The translations under genes were made by a program, and so were the position numbers. Below the pieces are notes generated by a model, which saw only the letters and a list, made by a program, of their open reading frames with translations, ran no database searches and was not told the origin of the DNA. Of a DNA stretch of 64,000 nt, positions 10,201 through 18,208 are shown in pieces (position 1 is the stretch's first letter; the number at the start of each line of letters is the position of its first letter). Origin of the DNA: Novipirellula sp052161655 (GTDB taxonomy: Bacteria; Planctomycetota; Planctomycetia; Pirellulales; Pirellulaceae); contig NZ_CP197418.1 of NCBI RefSeq assembly GCF_052161655.1, forward strand, positions 9,424,001 to 9,488,000, read 5' to 3'.

Positions 10201-10826
10201 AGCCGATCGGCCACTTTGTCGATCGAGTGTCGCCGGGCGATCGGCGAGATCTGGCTGTACAGCGTTGAAATTTTGACCGACAAACATTTCAGCTCGCTCA
10301 TCCGCAGCGCGTCATAACATTGGTCCACCCGCCGCCGAGCTTCCTGTTCACCCAGGATCGCCTCGCCGAGCAGGTTGACGTTCATGTGCATGCCATGCGT
10401 TTGGCGATTGCGAAGATGCGCCCCCAGCAGCTTCGGTTCCGCTGGCAGAATCACATTCGCGGTCTCACGCCGCATTTTTTCTTTGACCAACGGCACCGCA
10501 ACACCGGGCAAATACTCGCCGAACGACTGGAACCCCTTCAGCATCGCTTGTTCGACAGGGCTGAAAAAACGTGGGATCCCCTGAACGTCCAATAGATGAG
10601 TCAATTGGTCCGCCACCCGAGCGGGCGAGTGGGTGCGAAAGGCCTGGTCGGTCATTTCGATGAGCGTCGCCTTGTCTTCGGCATGCCCGATCATGCGATC
10701 GAGTTCGGCTTGCTGACGCCGCTCCTGAGGCGTTTGCAGTTTGCGCGCCTCTTCCAACAATTCTGCGGCGAGCGAGATGGCCCGTTCCCCATCCATGGTT
10801 AATTCCTGCCCCGTAACCTGAACCAT
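7230..10826 (-). CDS. putA: Bifunctional proline dehydrogenase / P5C dehydrogenase
   Basis: Oxidises proline to pyrroline-5-carboxylate (FAD domain) and then to glutamate (NAD domain). The 1198-residue protein has the proline dehydrogenase barrel at about 85-470, with the substrate motif RRLDENTGPENFLR (419-432) and KGANLEMER. The aldehyde dehydrogenase domain (about 540-1000) has catalytic Cys in SGQKCSATS and the Glu motif LAETGGKNA. About 200 further residues resemble the C-terminal extension of long PutA forms. No N-terminal ribbon-helix-helix DNA-binding domain is seen, so it is probably not an autorepressor. ATG at 10796 (residue 11) is an alternative start. It is monocistronic and divergent from serC. 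Confidence 0.93.
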   Translation of the reverse strand: MVQVTGQELTMDGERAISLAAELLEEARKLQTPQERRQQAELDRMIGHAEDKATLIEMTDQAFRTHSPARVADQLTHLLDVQGIPRFFSPVEQAMLKGFQSFGEYLPGVAVPLVKEKMRRETANVILPAEPKLLGAHLRNRQTHGMHMNVNLLGEAILGEQEARRRVDQCYDALRMSELKCLSVKISTLYSQISPIARRHSIDKVADRLEALYRIAMSKADPETKQSKFVYLDMEEYRDLYLTADILCNALDRESMLNVSAGIALQAYVPDSFDVMMRLIEWSRQRVAQGGQPLTIRLVKGANLEMERVDASIQGWPQAPYRSKVETDANFKSMLRKLIDGAAEGVIRVGVASHNLFDVALALLWSADRNATENIQFEMLEGMANHQRRAISERDNKMVLYAPACFQDSFINAIAYLIRRLDENTGPENFLRHTYRLKPDSEEFTMLAQGFKNSLAMIDTVSHTPRRTQDRRVQPEQPAVAADWTQFVNEPDTDWSLPHNAEWIESVLSKWKDRCDTLDTGSGEMRESTDPSRPGVVVCRYSVPTLADVEAAVETATATQTEWGKTSVQHRHDLLRSVAQILRERRGDLIATMVADGGKTVLEADPEVSEAIDFCDFYPLTVDYWHQQSRIKLEPRGNVAVVTPWNFPLAIPCGGIAAALATGNCVLLKPASETVLVAWHLCQAFWDAGVPRDVLQFVPCEGRIAEAGLVKNPQIETVILTGGTSTAKRMLSARSDLHLLAETGGKNATIVTSMADRDLAVKHVVQSAFGHSGQKCSATSLLLLENDVFDDKAFREMLADAVSSIRVGSSWDLSTKMGPLIKPPQAELNQGLKSLDDDESWLVFPEHIVDNPNLYRPGVKWNIRPGSFTHLTELFGPVLGVMRFSRLEEAIEIVRSTGYGLTSGLESLDDREITLWRDSVHAGNLYINRPTTGAIVLRQPFGGVGLSAYGPGVKAGGPHYVLPLMRVTDGTTEVAPASSDLSKRGESLAADQFDRMSSLLKRATGKSVVDDVAAARIQAAAGTQRVAVENEFSSEHDTFRLIGQDNIRRYRPTQAMNLRFDANDSISDIWISLSAAIAVKTQVTLSIDPAVSDTIQDLLESIADIFPGLVNPIEESESELVERISSGDVGRLRLLGSTKSKEIDDACAESFVTVIREPVLVEGSVECLRYLDEQSISHDYHRYGNPGRRAGEKRAQVL

Positions 10827-11250
10827 TGGCGTGCATCCTGAGTGAGTTTGGATCGCTAAATCACATCGATTTACCTAGTAAACTTAGCGAGTCATTGCGA
10901 TTTTATGGAAATCCGCCCGCGAAAAGTGGGCATTAGCCCGATCAGGCCTGCAACCCTCGTGCCCGAAGGACCGAGGTGTTTCCTTTCCTGCGGCTCCGGT
11001 AAGTCGAGCCTACGGGCTTCGAATCGGCAATACACGCTGCAAATTTGCCAACCGAGAGCATCCTCACGACTACCCCTCGCAACCATTCCCCCCACAGATG
11101 CGGCAAAGCGTGCCAGATGAATCCTCTTAGGCAACCTTCCGTACTTAATCCGCTAAGCATAGAATTCGCTTCTACGCTCCCTATATCCCGTTTGGCTGAG
11201 ATTTCATTTCCTCAGAGCCAAACAAACCACGTGATGGAAATTCGCTAACG
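10827..11250. other. Divergent intergenic region between putA and serC
   Basis: This 424-bp stretch must hold the promoters of both putA (leftward) and serC (rightward). Visible structure includes a short hairpin CCTCG...CGAGG around 10954-10976 and the phrase GGGCATTAGCCC near 10928. A related phrase GGGCACTAGCCC occurs at about 7157, just beyond the other end of putA. No RNA gene was recognised. Confidence 0.4.
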
Positions 11251-12363
11251 ATGAGTGCTACCGCGACTGCTCAGCGCGTCTTCAACTTTTCCGCTGGACC
11301 TGCTGCGATGCCCCTTTCGGTACTCCAGCAATTGCAAGAGGAAATGCTGTGCCTACCCGGCGCAGGTTGCTCGTTGATGGAAATGAGCCACCGAGACCAA
11401 GCGTTTATCGATATTTTGCACGATGCTGAGAACAGCATCCGGTCGCTACTGAACATCAGCGACGATTACGCGGTGCTGTTCCTACAAGGGGGGGCGGCTC
11501 TTCAATTTTCGATGATTCCCGCCAATCTGATCCGTGGCACCGAAAAAACCGCTCAATACCTCGTCACCGGTGCCTGGGGCAAAAAAGCGGTCGGCGAAGC
11601 CAAAAAGGAAGGCAACGTCGAAGTCATCTACGATGCCAAAGAATCGAATTACAACCATGTCCCCAAAGCCGCCGATTACAAAGTCCGCGATGATGCTGCG
11701 TATTTGTACTACTGCAGCAACGAAACCATCCAAGGCGTTCAATTCCAAGCCGAACCTGAGTGCCCCGCCGGCGTGCCGTTGATCTGTGACGCGTCGAGCG
11801 ATTTCCTGTCGCGTCCTTTGGACATCAACAAGTACGGCATGCTATACGCCTGTGCTCAAAAGAACGCCGGCCCTGCGGGAGTGACGGTCGCCATTATCCG
11901 TCGTGATTTGGTCGACAGCGCCCAAACCGAACTGCCGGGTTACTTGAACTACAAGAACCACGCCGAAGCCGATTCCGAATGGAACACTCCACCTACGTTT
12001 GCCATTTACGCATTGGGCAAGGTCGCACGCTGGTTGACCAACGACATCGGTGGCCTCGATGCGATGGCAAAACTGAATGAGCAAAAATCGCAACTGCTCT
12101 ACGATGTGGTCGATTCGCACAGCGAATTCTACCAAGGTCACGCGGTCGATTGCTGTCGATCGAAGATGAACGTCACTTTCAATTTGCCAAGCGATGAACT
12201 GCTGAAAAAATTCGTCAGCGAAGCTCAAACCCATGACTTAGCCAGCTTGAAGGGTCACCGCAGCGTCGGTGGTATTCGAGCGAGTGTTTACAACGCAATG
12301 CCCCTCGAAGGCGCCGAAACACTGGCCAAATTCATGGTCGACTTCGCCAAAAAGAACGGCTAG
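11251..12363 (+). CDS. serC: Phosphoserine aminotransferase
   Basis: PLP enzyme converting 3-phosphohydroxypyruvate and glutamate to phosphoserine, the second step of serine biosynthesis. It is also used in pyridoxal phosphate synthesis in some bacteria. The 370-residue protein has the normal length and shows the N-terminal motif FNFSAGPAAMP, the Schiff-base lysine in CAQKNAGPAG and the C-terminal RSVGGIRASVYNA block that binds the phosphate. It is followed 67 bp later by serA, giving a compact serine operon in which the third enzyme (SerB) is missing from the window. Confidence 0.95.
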   Translation: MSATATAQRVFNFSAGPAAMPLSVLQQLQEEMLCLPGAGCSLMEMSHRDQAFIDILHDAENSIRSLLNISDDYAVLFLQGGAALQFSMIPANLIRGTEKTAQYLVTGAWGKKAVGEAKKEGNVEVIYDAKESNYNHVPKAADYKVRDDAAYLYYCSNETIQGVQFQAEPECPAGVPLICDASSDFLSRPLDINKYGMLYACAQKNAGPAGVTVAIIRRDLVDSAQTELPGYLNYKNHAEADSEWNTPPTFAIYALGKVARWLTNDIGGLDAMAKLNEQKSQLLYDVVDSHSEFYQGHAVDCCRSKMNVTFNLPSDELLKKFVSEAQTHDLASLKGHRSVGGIRASVYNAMPLEGAETLAKFMVDFAKKNG

Positions 12364-12430
12364 TCTCGCAACCAGAACCGCTCCCAACGTTCCCCACTTT
12401 TTCGCTCCCTTTCTCCCAACAACTCCTGCT

Positions 12431-14053
12431 ATGCATCGCATTCTCGTCCTCGACAACATTGCTCAAGAAGGCCTCGACATTCTCGACGCTTCCCCGAACG
12501 TCGAATATGAAGTCCGTACCGGGCTTTCGGGTGAAGATTTACGAACAGCATTAAACGAGTTTGACGGAGCGATTCTTCGCAGCGGAGTTAAGATCACTCC
12601 CGAATCGCTCGAGGGCAACACCCGGATGCGTGCGTTGGTACGAGCCGGTGTGGGAACGGACAATATCGACAAGCCTGCGGCGACGCGCCGCGGCATCGTT
12701 GTGATGAACACTCCGGCCGGCAACACCGTCAGCACCGCAGAACACGCCTTTGCATTGCTGCTGGCACTGAGCCGCAACATTCCTGCGGCCAACCAGGGTC
12801 TCGTCGAAGGACGCTGGGACCGCAAGAAGTACATGGGCACCCAGGTTGCCGGCAAAACGCTGGGGATCGTGGGCATGGGCCGCATCGGACGCGAAGTCGC
12901 CTCGCGAGCCATCGCGTTCGATATGAAAGTCATCGCGTTTGATCCGTTCTTGACCGACGAACAAGCTTCGGCGATCGGCGTCAAACGCGTTGCTACGGTC
13001 GACGAGATGCTGCCGCAGATCGACTACCTGACCGTACACACTCCGCTGACCCCTGAAACCAAGGGCCTGATCAGCCACGCTCAGCTCGACAAAGTCAAAC
13101 CAGGCTTGCGAGTGATCAACGCGGCTCGTGGCGGCATCTACGACATCGACGCCTTGGTCGAAGGACTCAAGAGCGGTCGCTTGGGCGGCGTAGCATTGGA
13201 CGTGTTCGAGAACGAACCGTGCACCGACAGCCCGCTGTTCGGCATGCCCAACGTTGTCTGCACACCGCACCTCGGGGCGAGCACCGAAGAGGCTCAAACC
13301 CAAGTCGCCGTCGAAGGCATCCACTTGCTGATCAATTACCTGCAAACCGGCGAAATCCGACACAGCGTCAACGTTGCGTCGCTTGATCCGAAGACGCTCG
13401 AAGAGCTGCGTGGTTTCTTGAACGTTGCTCATCGGCTTGGTCTGCTGGCGTGCCAATGGCACGGCGGTGGAATCGATCACGTTGCGATCAACTATCGTGG
13501 CGAAGTTGCCGGCAAAGACACTCGTGTGGTCAACAACGCATTTTGTGCTGGCCTACTCGAGAGAATTGTCGATGACGCCAACATCGTCAATTCCGAAATG
13601 TTGCTTCGCGAACGAGGAATTGAACTCTCCGAAGAAAAGCATCGCGACAAAGGTGCGTTCTCATCGAGTATCACCGTTAAAGTTTCAGGCGGCGGACGTA
13701 GTATCATCGTCGGCGGAGCCGTGCTTGGCCAAAACATGCCGCGTTTGATCATGCTGGACGAGTATCGTTTGGAATCGTTCCTCGATGGCAAATTGCTGAT
13801 TTTTGCTCACAAAGACGTTCCGGGAATCATTGGTCGCGTTGGCACCGTGTTCGGAACTCACGGAATCAATATCGCTCAGATGGCGGTGGGCCGCGGAGGC
13901 GACGCTCCAGGCGGTTCAGCGATCGGCGTTCTGAATATCGATGGCGACGTTCCTGCGGATGCATTGGCCGAAGTCGAAGGCATCGACGCGGTCACGCAAG
14001 TCAAGATCATCGACCTGCCCAAAGCAGGCGAACTGCCAAGCTGGTTGTCGTAA
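12431..14053 (+). CDS. serA: D-3-phosphoglycerate dehydrogenase
   Basis: First enzyme of serine synthesis, oxidising 3-phosphoglycerate with NAD. The 540-residue long form has an N-terminal substrate domain (RILVLDNIAQEGLDIL), the NAD-binding Rossmann motif GIVGMGRIGREVA, and the catalytic Arg/Glu/His region (NAARGGIYD, DVFENEP, TPHLGASTEEAQ). An intervening domain and a C-terminal ACT domain (FAHKDVPGIIGRVGTVFG) follow. In related enzymes the ACT domain binds serine for feedback inhibition. ATG at 12431 is chosen because the conserved N-terminus starts there. The frame is open upstream into the serC gene. Confidence 0.95.
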   Translation: MHRILVLDNIAQEGLDILDASPNVEYEVRTGLSGEDLRTALNEFDGAILRSGVKITPESLEGNTRMRALVRAGVGTDNIDKPAATRRGIVVMNTPAGNTVSTAEHAFALLLALSRNIPAANQGLVEGRWDRKKYMGTQVAGKTLGIVGMGRIGREVASRAIAFDMKVIAFDPFLTDEQASAIGVKRVATVDEMLPQIDYLTVHTPLTPETKGLISHAQLDKVKPGLRVINAARGGIYDIDALVEGLKSGRLGGVALDVFENEPCTDSPLFGMPNVVCTPHLGASTEEAQTQVAVEGIHLLINYLQTGEIRHSVNVASLDPKTLEELRGFLNVAHRLGLLACQWHGGGIDHVAINYRGEVAGKDTRVVNNAFCAGLLERIVDDANIVNSEMLLRERGIELSEEKHRDKGAFSSSITVKVSGGGRSIIVGGAVLGQNMPRLIMLDEYRLESFLDGKLLIFAHKDVPGIIGRVGTVFGTHGINIAQMAVGRGGDAPGGSAIGVLNIDGDVPADALAEVEGIDAVTQVKIIDLPKAGELPSWLS

Positions 14054-14175
14054 ACCTAGTTGCCTAAACCACGTCTTGTCGATGTAACGACAGGCCTTTC
14101 CCCCACGCGTAATGCAATCGCAAAACGCGTGGGCATGCAAGCGGTTTGCCTACGACTGCAAACCATGGAAACTTG

Positions 14176-16395
14176 ATGACTTCGCACTCACGCCACATCG
14201 GGCTCGTCGGCGCCACCGGAATCGGGGTTGGCGCGATCGTGGGCGGAGGCATCTTGGCACTCGCGGGGACTGCGTTTGCAACGACGGGCCCCGCTGCGAT
14301 GCTGGCGTTTGCTCTGAACGGTGTGATTGCACTGCTGACCGCACTCAGTCTTGCGGAAATGGCCTCGAAATTCCCCGAGTCCGGCGGCACCTACACGTTT
14401 GCCAAAAAGGCGTTGTCCGTCGAAGCCGCCTTTGCCGTCGGCTGGGTCGTATGGTTTGCTTCGATCGTGGCCTCGGTGCTGTATGCGATCGGCTTCGCCC
14501 ACTTTGCCATCATCATGGTCAGCGATCTTTGGCAAGCGTACAACGGCGTCAGCGCTCCGGGTTGGCTGCACGCCGGGTGGTTTAAAACTGCTGCGGCTAT
14601 TGCGACCACTCTATTATTGGCATTCAGTTTGACGCGGAAATCCTCGGGCGGAGGCAATTGGGTCAATATTGCCAAAGTGGCGGTGTTCGCGATGTTAATC
14701 CTCTCGGGCCTCGTTGTGGTGGCGCGTCAGGGCACGATCCAAACGACGACGTCCCTGACCCCGTTTTTCACCGCAGGCTTTGTTGGACTCGTGCAGGCGA
14801 TGGGCTACACCTTCATTGCACTGCAAGGATTTGATTTGATCGCGGCCGTGGGTGGCGAAGTCCGCCAACCGGCAAAGACGATCCCGCGAGCGATGGTGTT
14901 GTCACTGTTGATTGCGTTAGCGATTTATTTACCGCTGCTGTTTGTGATCACCACCGCAGGAACGCCACCAGGCCAAACGATCAGCGAACTTGCCAGCGCG
15001 AATCCCGAAGGCATCGTCGCGAACGCCGCAGAAGCCTACCTCGGTCCGACCGGCTACTGGTGCGTGATTGTGGCAGCGGTGCTATCGATGTTTTCGGCGC
15101 TACAAGCGAATCTGTTCGCGGCATCACGTATCGCTCAAGCGATGGCATCCGATCGTGCGTTGCCACCGATCATGAGCGTCATCAGTGCAAATCGCGGCAC
15201 CCCGGTCATGGCCATTGTGGTCACCGCGGCGCTCGTCTCGGTCATCGCTTTGGTGCTTCCGGATGTGGGGGCCGCCGGTGCTGCATCGAGCTTGATCTTT
15301 CTGATCACTTTTGCCATTTCGCATCTGTTGACGTTTCTAATCCGGCGGCGAAGTCGACGCCATCCGCCACCGTTTCGCACCCTCTGGTTTCCCATGATCC
15401 CGGTCGTCGGCGGTTTCGCTTGCATGGGGCTGGCAGTGTTTCAGGGAATCGTGGTTCCCGCGGCTGGTCTGATCACGGTCAGCTGGCTCGCGATTGGCGG
15501 AGTCCTGTTCCTAGGATTGTTCGCACAGCGCGCCCGCGTGATGGATGTCTCTAGCATCGCGATTGACCCTGAACTTTCCACCCTTCGCGGCCGGACGCCG
15601 CTAGTTCTCGTCCCGATCGCGAACCCGAACAACGCCGAAGCAATGATCTCGCTAGCCGATGCGTTGGTGCCCGCCGAGATCGGCCGCGTGTTGACGCAAA
15701 CCATCGTCGTGCCGCCCGCCGATTGGGACTCGAGCACGGACCACTCGCCGATCCAGCGGTCGCAAGAAGTGATGCACGAATTGCTGCGAGCCTCGAACGA
15801 ATCGGGTATTCGCGTCGAAGCACTGACCACGATCGCCGCCGAACCGATGGCAGAGATCGATCGCGTGGCGAGGCTACATCGCTGTGATTCGGTACTGCTG
15901 GGGTTGAGCAAGATCAGTGAAGATGGCCAAGCCGCTCATCTCGAATCGCTGTTGGGGCAATTGGATGCGAACGTCGTCATTCTAAGATCACGCGAGAACT
16001 GGCACTTCAAAGATGCACGCCGAGTGCTTGTGCCAATTGCGGGTCGCGGAGGCCACGAACATTTGCTGGCGATGTTATTGGGCAGCATGAAGCGATCCGC
16101 TCCACGCGACATCACCTTTCTACGTGTGATGCCTACCGACACTGAAGACGATTCAATCCGACGCGCCAATCGAGACCTGCGTCACTTGGCTCATGATCTT
16201 TGCTCGCAATCCAACGCCAAGGTGGTGATGAGCAACAAACCGCTGGAAACCATTGCGGAACAAGCCAACGATGCCGACGTCTTGATCCTGGGCGTGCAGC
16301 GAGTAGGCCGACGGGAAAAACTATTTGGCAGTTTCATTTGTGAACTGGCCAACCGAACCGATTGCCCAATTATCCTGATCAGCAGCCGTGGATAG
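14176..16395 (+). CDS. APC-family amino acid permease with universal-stress-like C-terminal domains
   Basis: The 739-residue protein starts with an APC-superfamily transporter domain (about 1-430, roughly 12 membrane segments; signature GATGIGVGAIVGGGILALAG). Cytosolic domains of the UspA type follow, seen in RRVLVPIAGRGGHEHLLAML and ADVLILGVQRVGRRE...TDCPIILIS. Such fusions are thought to couple uptake to adenine-nucleotide or stress sensing; the substrate is unknown. ATG at 14176 (MTSHSRHIG) is preferred over the in-frame ATG at 14146, since the first membrane helix starts soon after. It lies 122 bp after serA, so co-transcription is possible. Confidence 0.88.
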   Translation: MTSHSRHIGLVGATGIGVGAIVGGGILALAGTAFATTGPAAMLAFALNGVIALLTALSLAEMASKFPESGGTYTFAKKALSVEAAFAVGWVVWFASIVASVLYAIGFAHFAIIMVSDLWQAYNGVSAPGWLHAGWFKTAAAIATTLLLAFSLTRKSSGGGNWVNIAKVAVFAMLILSGLVVVARQGTIQTTTSLTPFFTAGFVGLVQAMGYTFIALQGFDLIAAVGGEVRQPAKTIPRAMVLSLLIALAIYLPLLFVITTAGTPPGQTISELASANPEGIVANAAEAYLGPTGYWCVIVAAVLSMFSALQANLFAASRIAQAMASDRALPPIMSVISANRGTPVMAIVVTAALVSVIALVLPDVGAAGAASSLIFLITFAISHLLTFLIRRRSRRHPPPFRTLWFPMIPVVGGFACMGLAVFQGIVVPAAGLITVSWLAIGGVLFLGLFAQRARVMDVSSIAIDPELSTLRGRTPLVLVPIANPNNAEAMISLADALVPAEIGRVLTQTIVVPPADWDSSTDHSPIQRSQEVMHELLRASNESGIRVEALTTIAAEPMAEIDRVARLHRCDSVLLGLSKISEDGQAAHLESLLGQLDANVVILRSRENWHFKDARRVLVPIAGRGGHEHLLAMLLGSMKRSAPRDITFLRVMPTDTEDDSIRRANRDLRHLAHDLCSQSNAKVVMSNKPLETIAEQANDADVLILGVQRVGRREKLFGSFICELANRTDCPIILISSRG

Positions 16396-16445
16396 TCGTT
16401 GATCGCTCCGCGATCTTGACGTGTGATCGCAGAGCGATCAACGAC
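16395..16445. terminator. 21-bp near-perfect inverted repeat after the permease gene
   Basis: Arms 16395-16415 and 16425-16445 pair with one mismatch around a 9-nt loop. The hairpin starts on the last base of the permease stop codon. No U-run follows, so it may be a stabilising or REP-like hairpin rather than a classical intrinsic terminator. Confidence 0.55.
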
Positions 16446-16525
16446 AATGGGAGCCATTGTTTCCGAGGCTTTGCACAGCAGTTATGCTAGAAAGCTTTCC
16501 CGCCCCTGGAACTAGGATTCCCCCG

Positions 16526-17278
16526 ATGAGTTTTCGCACACTGCTTTTGTTGCTGCTTCCTTGTTGTGTCGCCACCCCCGTGTTGGCCGAACAACCTCAC
16601 GTCGTGATGCTGATCGCCGAACGAGAATACGACACGGACCAGACGCTACCGAAGTTTGCGGAACAACACCTAAAGGATGGTTTCCGCACGACGTTTGTGT
16701 ACGCCACCGAGGACGACAAAAATACACTGGCGGGAATCGAGGCGGTCAGGGACGCCGATGTGCTATTGATCAGTGTTCGCCGCCGGGCTCTGCCCAAATC
16801 TCAGCTGGATCTAATCCGCAACTATGTCGCCAGCGGCAAGCCAGTGATTGGCATCCGCACCGCGAATCACGCGTTCTTGCTGCGGAACGAAGAATCGCCT
16901 GCCGGGCATGACCAATGGCTCAACTGGGACGCCGAAGTCTTTGGCGGCAGTTACACCAACCACTATGGAAATGACCTCAAGGCAAAGGTCACTTTTCGCA
17001 GCGACGATGCGATCCCCAAATCACTTCTCGATGGCATCGGCACCCAACCGTTTATCGCTGGCGGATCGCTTTACAAAGTCGCTCCACTCGCCGAGGGCGC
17101 CGTCGCGTTGATGGACGGCAAAGTGGAAGGGCAGGGGAGCGAGCCGGTTGCATGGACCTTCACGCGAGCCGACGGTGGCAAATCGTTTTACACCTCGCTG
17201 GGCCAACGCGACGACTTTACCGGCGACGTGCTTCCCGCGTTGCTTGTAAACGCAATCAAATGGTCACTTGAGAAATAG
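16526..17278 (+). CDS. Secreted ThuA-like domain protein
   Basis: The 250-residue protein begins with a signal peptide (FRTLLLLLLPCCVATPVLAEQ). It continues with a ThuA-like class I glutamine-amidotransferase-type fold, recognisable from PHVVMLIAEREYDTDQTLP, the GKPVIGIRTANHAF strand-turn and the C-terminal WSLEK region. ThuA-like proteins are numerous in planctomycetes, where they are linked to carbohydrate breakdown; activity is unproven. The start chosen is the ATG that begins the signal peptide; the open frame goes back to 16457. A GGGCAGGG motif (17129-17136) encodes EGQGSEPV in a loop. Confidence 0.8.
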   Translation: MSFRTLLLLLLPCCVATPVLAEQPHVVMLIAEREYDTDQTLPKFAEQHLKDGFRTTFVYATEDDKNTLAGIEAVRDADVLLISVRRRALPKSQLDLIRNYVASGKPVIGIRTANHAFLLRNEESPAGHDQWLNWDAEVFGGSYTNHYGNDLKAKVTFRSDDAIPKSLLDGIGTQPFIAGGSLYKVAPLAEGAVALMDGKVEGQGSEPVAWTFTRADGGKSFYTSLGQRDDFTGDVLPALLVNAIKWSLEK

Positions 17279-17318
17279 ACTTGGTACTCAGCATTCGACA
17301 CCAAGTGGGTTGTTTTTA

Positions 17319-17531
17319 TGGCGGCGTGGCGCAAGCGGGCTGCCGGTTTAGTGAGCCGTGACGCATGAGCGGCCGGGTGCCACTCATTACCCGGTGCCTT
17401 ACGGCCCACGGCTCACCACTGGGATTGACTTTTCGATTAAAACGACAGCCCGCAAGCGGCCCGGTTTAATTCGAACGTCGTACTCACCGCAACCAGACGG
17501 CTCGCGCTGTGCCGCTACCAAAGTAGATGGC
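17319..17531. repeat. Family B palindromic repeat, copy B1, interrupted by family A
   Basis: Removing the family-A insertion and one GCAAGC copy restores a sequence that aligns with B3 at 59407-59532: GGCGTGGCGCAAGC joins GGCCCGGTTTAATTC, against GGTGCGGCGCGAGC plus CGCCCGGCCTAAATT in B3. The right arm (GACGGCTCGCGCTGTGCCGC, then AAGTAGATGGC) matches the right end of B3. Confidence 0.65.
17337..17451 (+). mobile_element. Family A palindromic MITE-like element, copy A1
   Basis: About 115 bp with ends GGGCTG...CAGCCC; the terminal inverted repeat extends as GGGCTGCCGGTTTA against GGGCTGTCGTTTTA. The core is a long hairpin GTGAGCCGTG...CACGGCTCAC (17351-17416). It is flanked by a direct repeat GCAAGC (17331-17336 and 17452-17457). 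It interrupts repeat B1. There is no coding capacity, so mobilisation must be in trans. Confidence 0.65.
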
Positions 17532-17574
17532 ACTGGCAATTACTAGCTGATCCCACTGCGACGCGTAAACGAAA

Positions 17575-17614
17575 ACAGGGCAGGGGACAATCCGTGATTG
17601 TCTCTCTGCCCTGT
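17575..17614 (-). terminator. Hairpin terminator of the leftward pseudopilin/lipoprotein modules
   Basis: Reading leftward, a stem of ACAGGGCAG plus GACAATC pairs with GATTGTC plus CTGCCCTGT around a short loop. A T-run follows on the transcript strand (complement of GAAAA at 17571-17575). It lies 45 bp beyond the lipoprotein stop. One arm contains a GGGCAGGG motif. Confidence 0.75.
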
Positions 17615-17659
17615 TGATTTTGATGCCGATGCATTTTGGCAGTGGACGCCGTCAATGAT

Positions 17660-18145
17660 CTACAACTGTGCAGCCGCGTCTTTGACCGCGCTGCCTACCT
17701 CGATCACGTCAAGCTTGTTATCACCTGCAGAGATCTCGACTTCGATCGGCGTGGTGGTCACGGCCCGGTATTTGGCACTGACCAAATCGAACATTTTTAC
17801 TTCGTTCGAAACGCCGGGATCATTGCCACTGGCATCCCCTTCGGTTTGGGTTTTGTTCACCGTCACTTTGAACTTGCCCGCGGGAACGCCAGGGTACTTG
17901 CCGTGCGTCATCACCACAGCTTCACCATTCTCATTGGTGCTGCCTCCGGAAACCCATTTACTGAGCGCCGGATCCGCTGCGACCAACTGCACGCTCGCAC
18001 CGACCAATGGTGCACCACCCTGATGAACGGTGACGGTCGCCGGATGAAGGACGGGAAGCCCTTCAGGGGTCTCTTCGCCCGCACAACCAACCAAAACCGA
18101 CAACGCGGTTCCCAAGAACGTAAACCGACATAGATTCAAAAACAT
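17660..18145 (-). CDS. Small lipoprotein with carboxypeptidase-regulatory-like (Ig-like) domain, copy 1
   Basis: The 161-residue protein has a lipoprotein signal (LGTALSVLVGCAG, lipidated Cys at about residue 21). The rest is one beta-sandwich domain of the carboxypeptidase-regulatory/DUF4198-like kind, with ATVTVHQGGAPLVGASVQLV and AGKFKVTVNKT. It lies 63 bp downstream of a DUF1559 gene. The same pair recurs at 19863-21591, and the two lipoproteins are similar along their whole length. It probably sits on the outer face of a membrane. Its function with the pseudopilin-like partner is unknown. Confidence 0.75.
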   Translation of the reverse strand: MFLNLCRFTFLGTALSVLVGCAGEETPEGLPVLHPATVTVHQGGAPLVGASVQLVAADPALSKWVSGGSTNENGEAVVMTHGKYPGVPAGKFKVTVNKTQTEGDASGNDPGVSNEVKMFDLVSAKYRAVTTTPIEVEISAGDNKLDVIEVGSAVKDAAAQL

Positions 18146-18208
18146 AAAATCCTCAAAGGCAAAATGGATGAAATCTGCAGCAGGAAATGCTGAACAAATT
18201 TGACTGAA

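Larger units (their letters stand above)
17279..17659. other. Convergent intergenic region with nested repeats and a terminator
   Basis: This spacer between convergent genes holds repeat B1 (about 17319-17531) split by an inserted family-A element (17337-17451). It also holds the hairpin terminator at 17575-17614 for the leftward DUF1559/lipoprotein genes. No gene is seen. Confidence 0.6.

Noticed and set aside
10905..11120. Possible tRNA or small RNA upstream of serC
   Set aside because: Short hairpins and a TTCGAATC-like string are present, but no acceptor stem or cloverleaf could be drawn.
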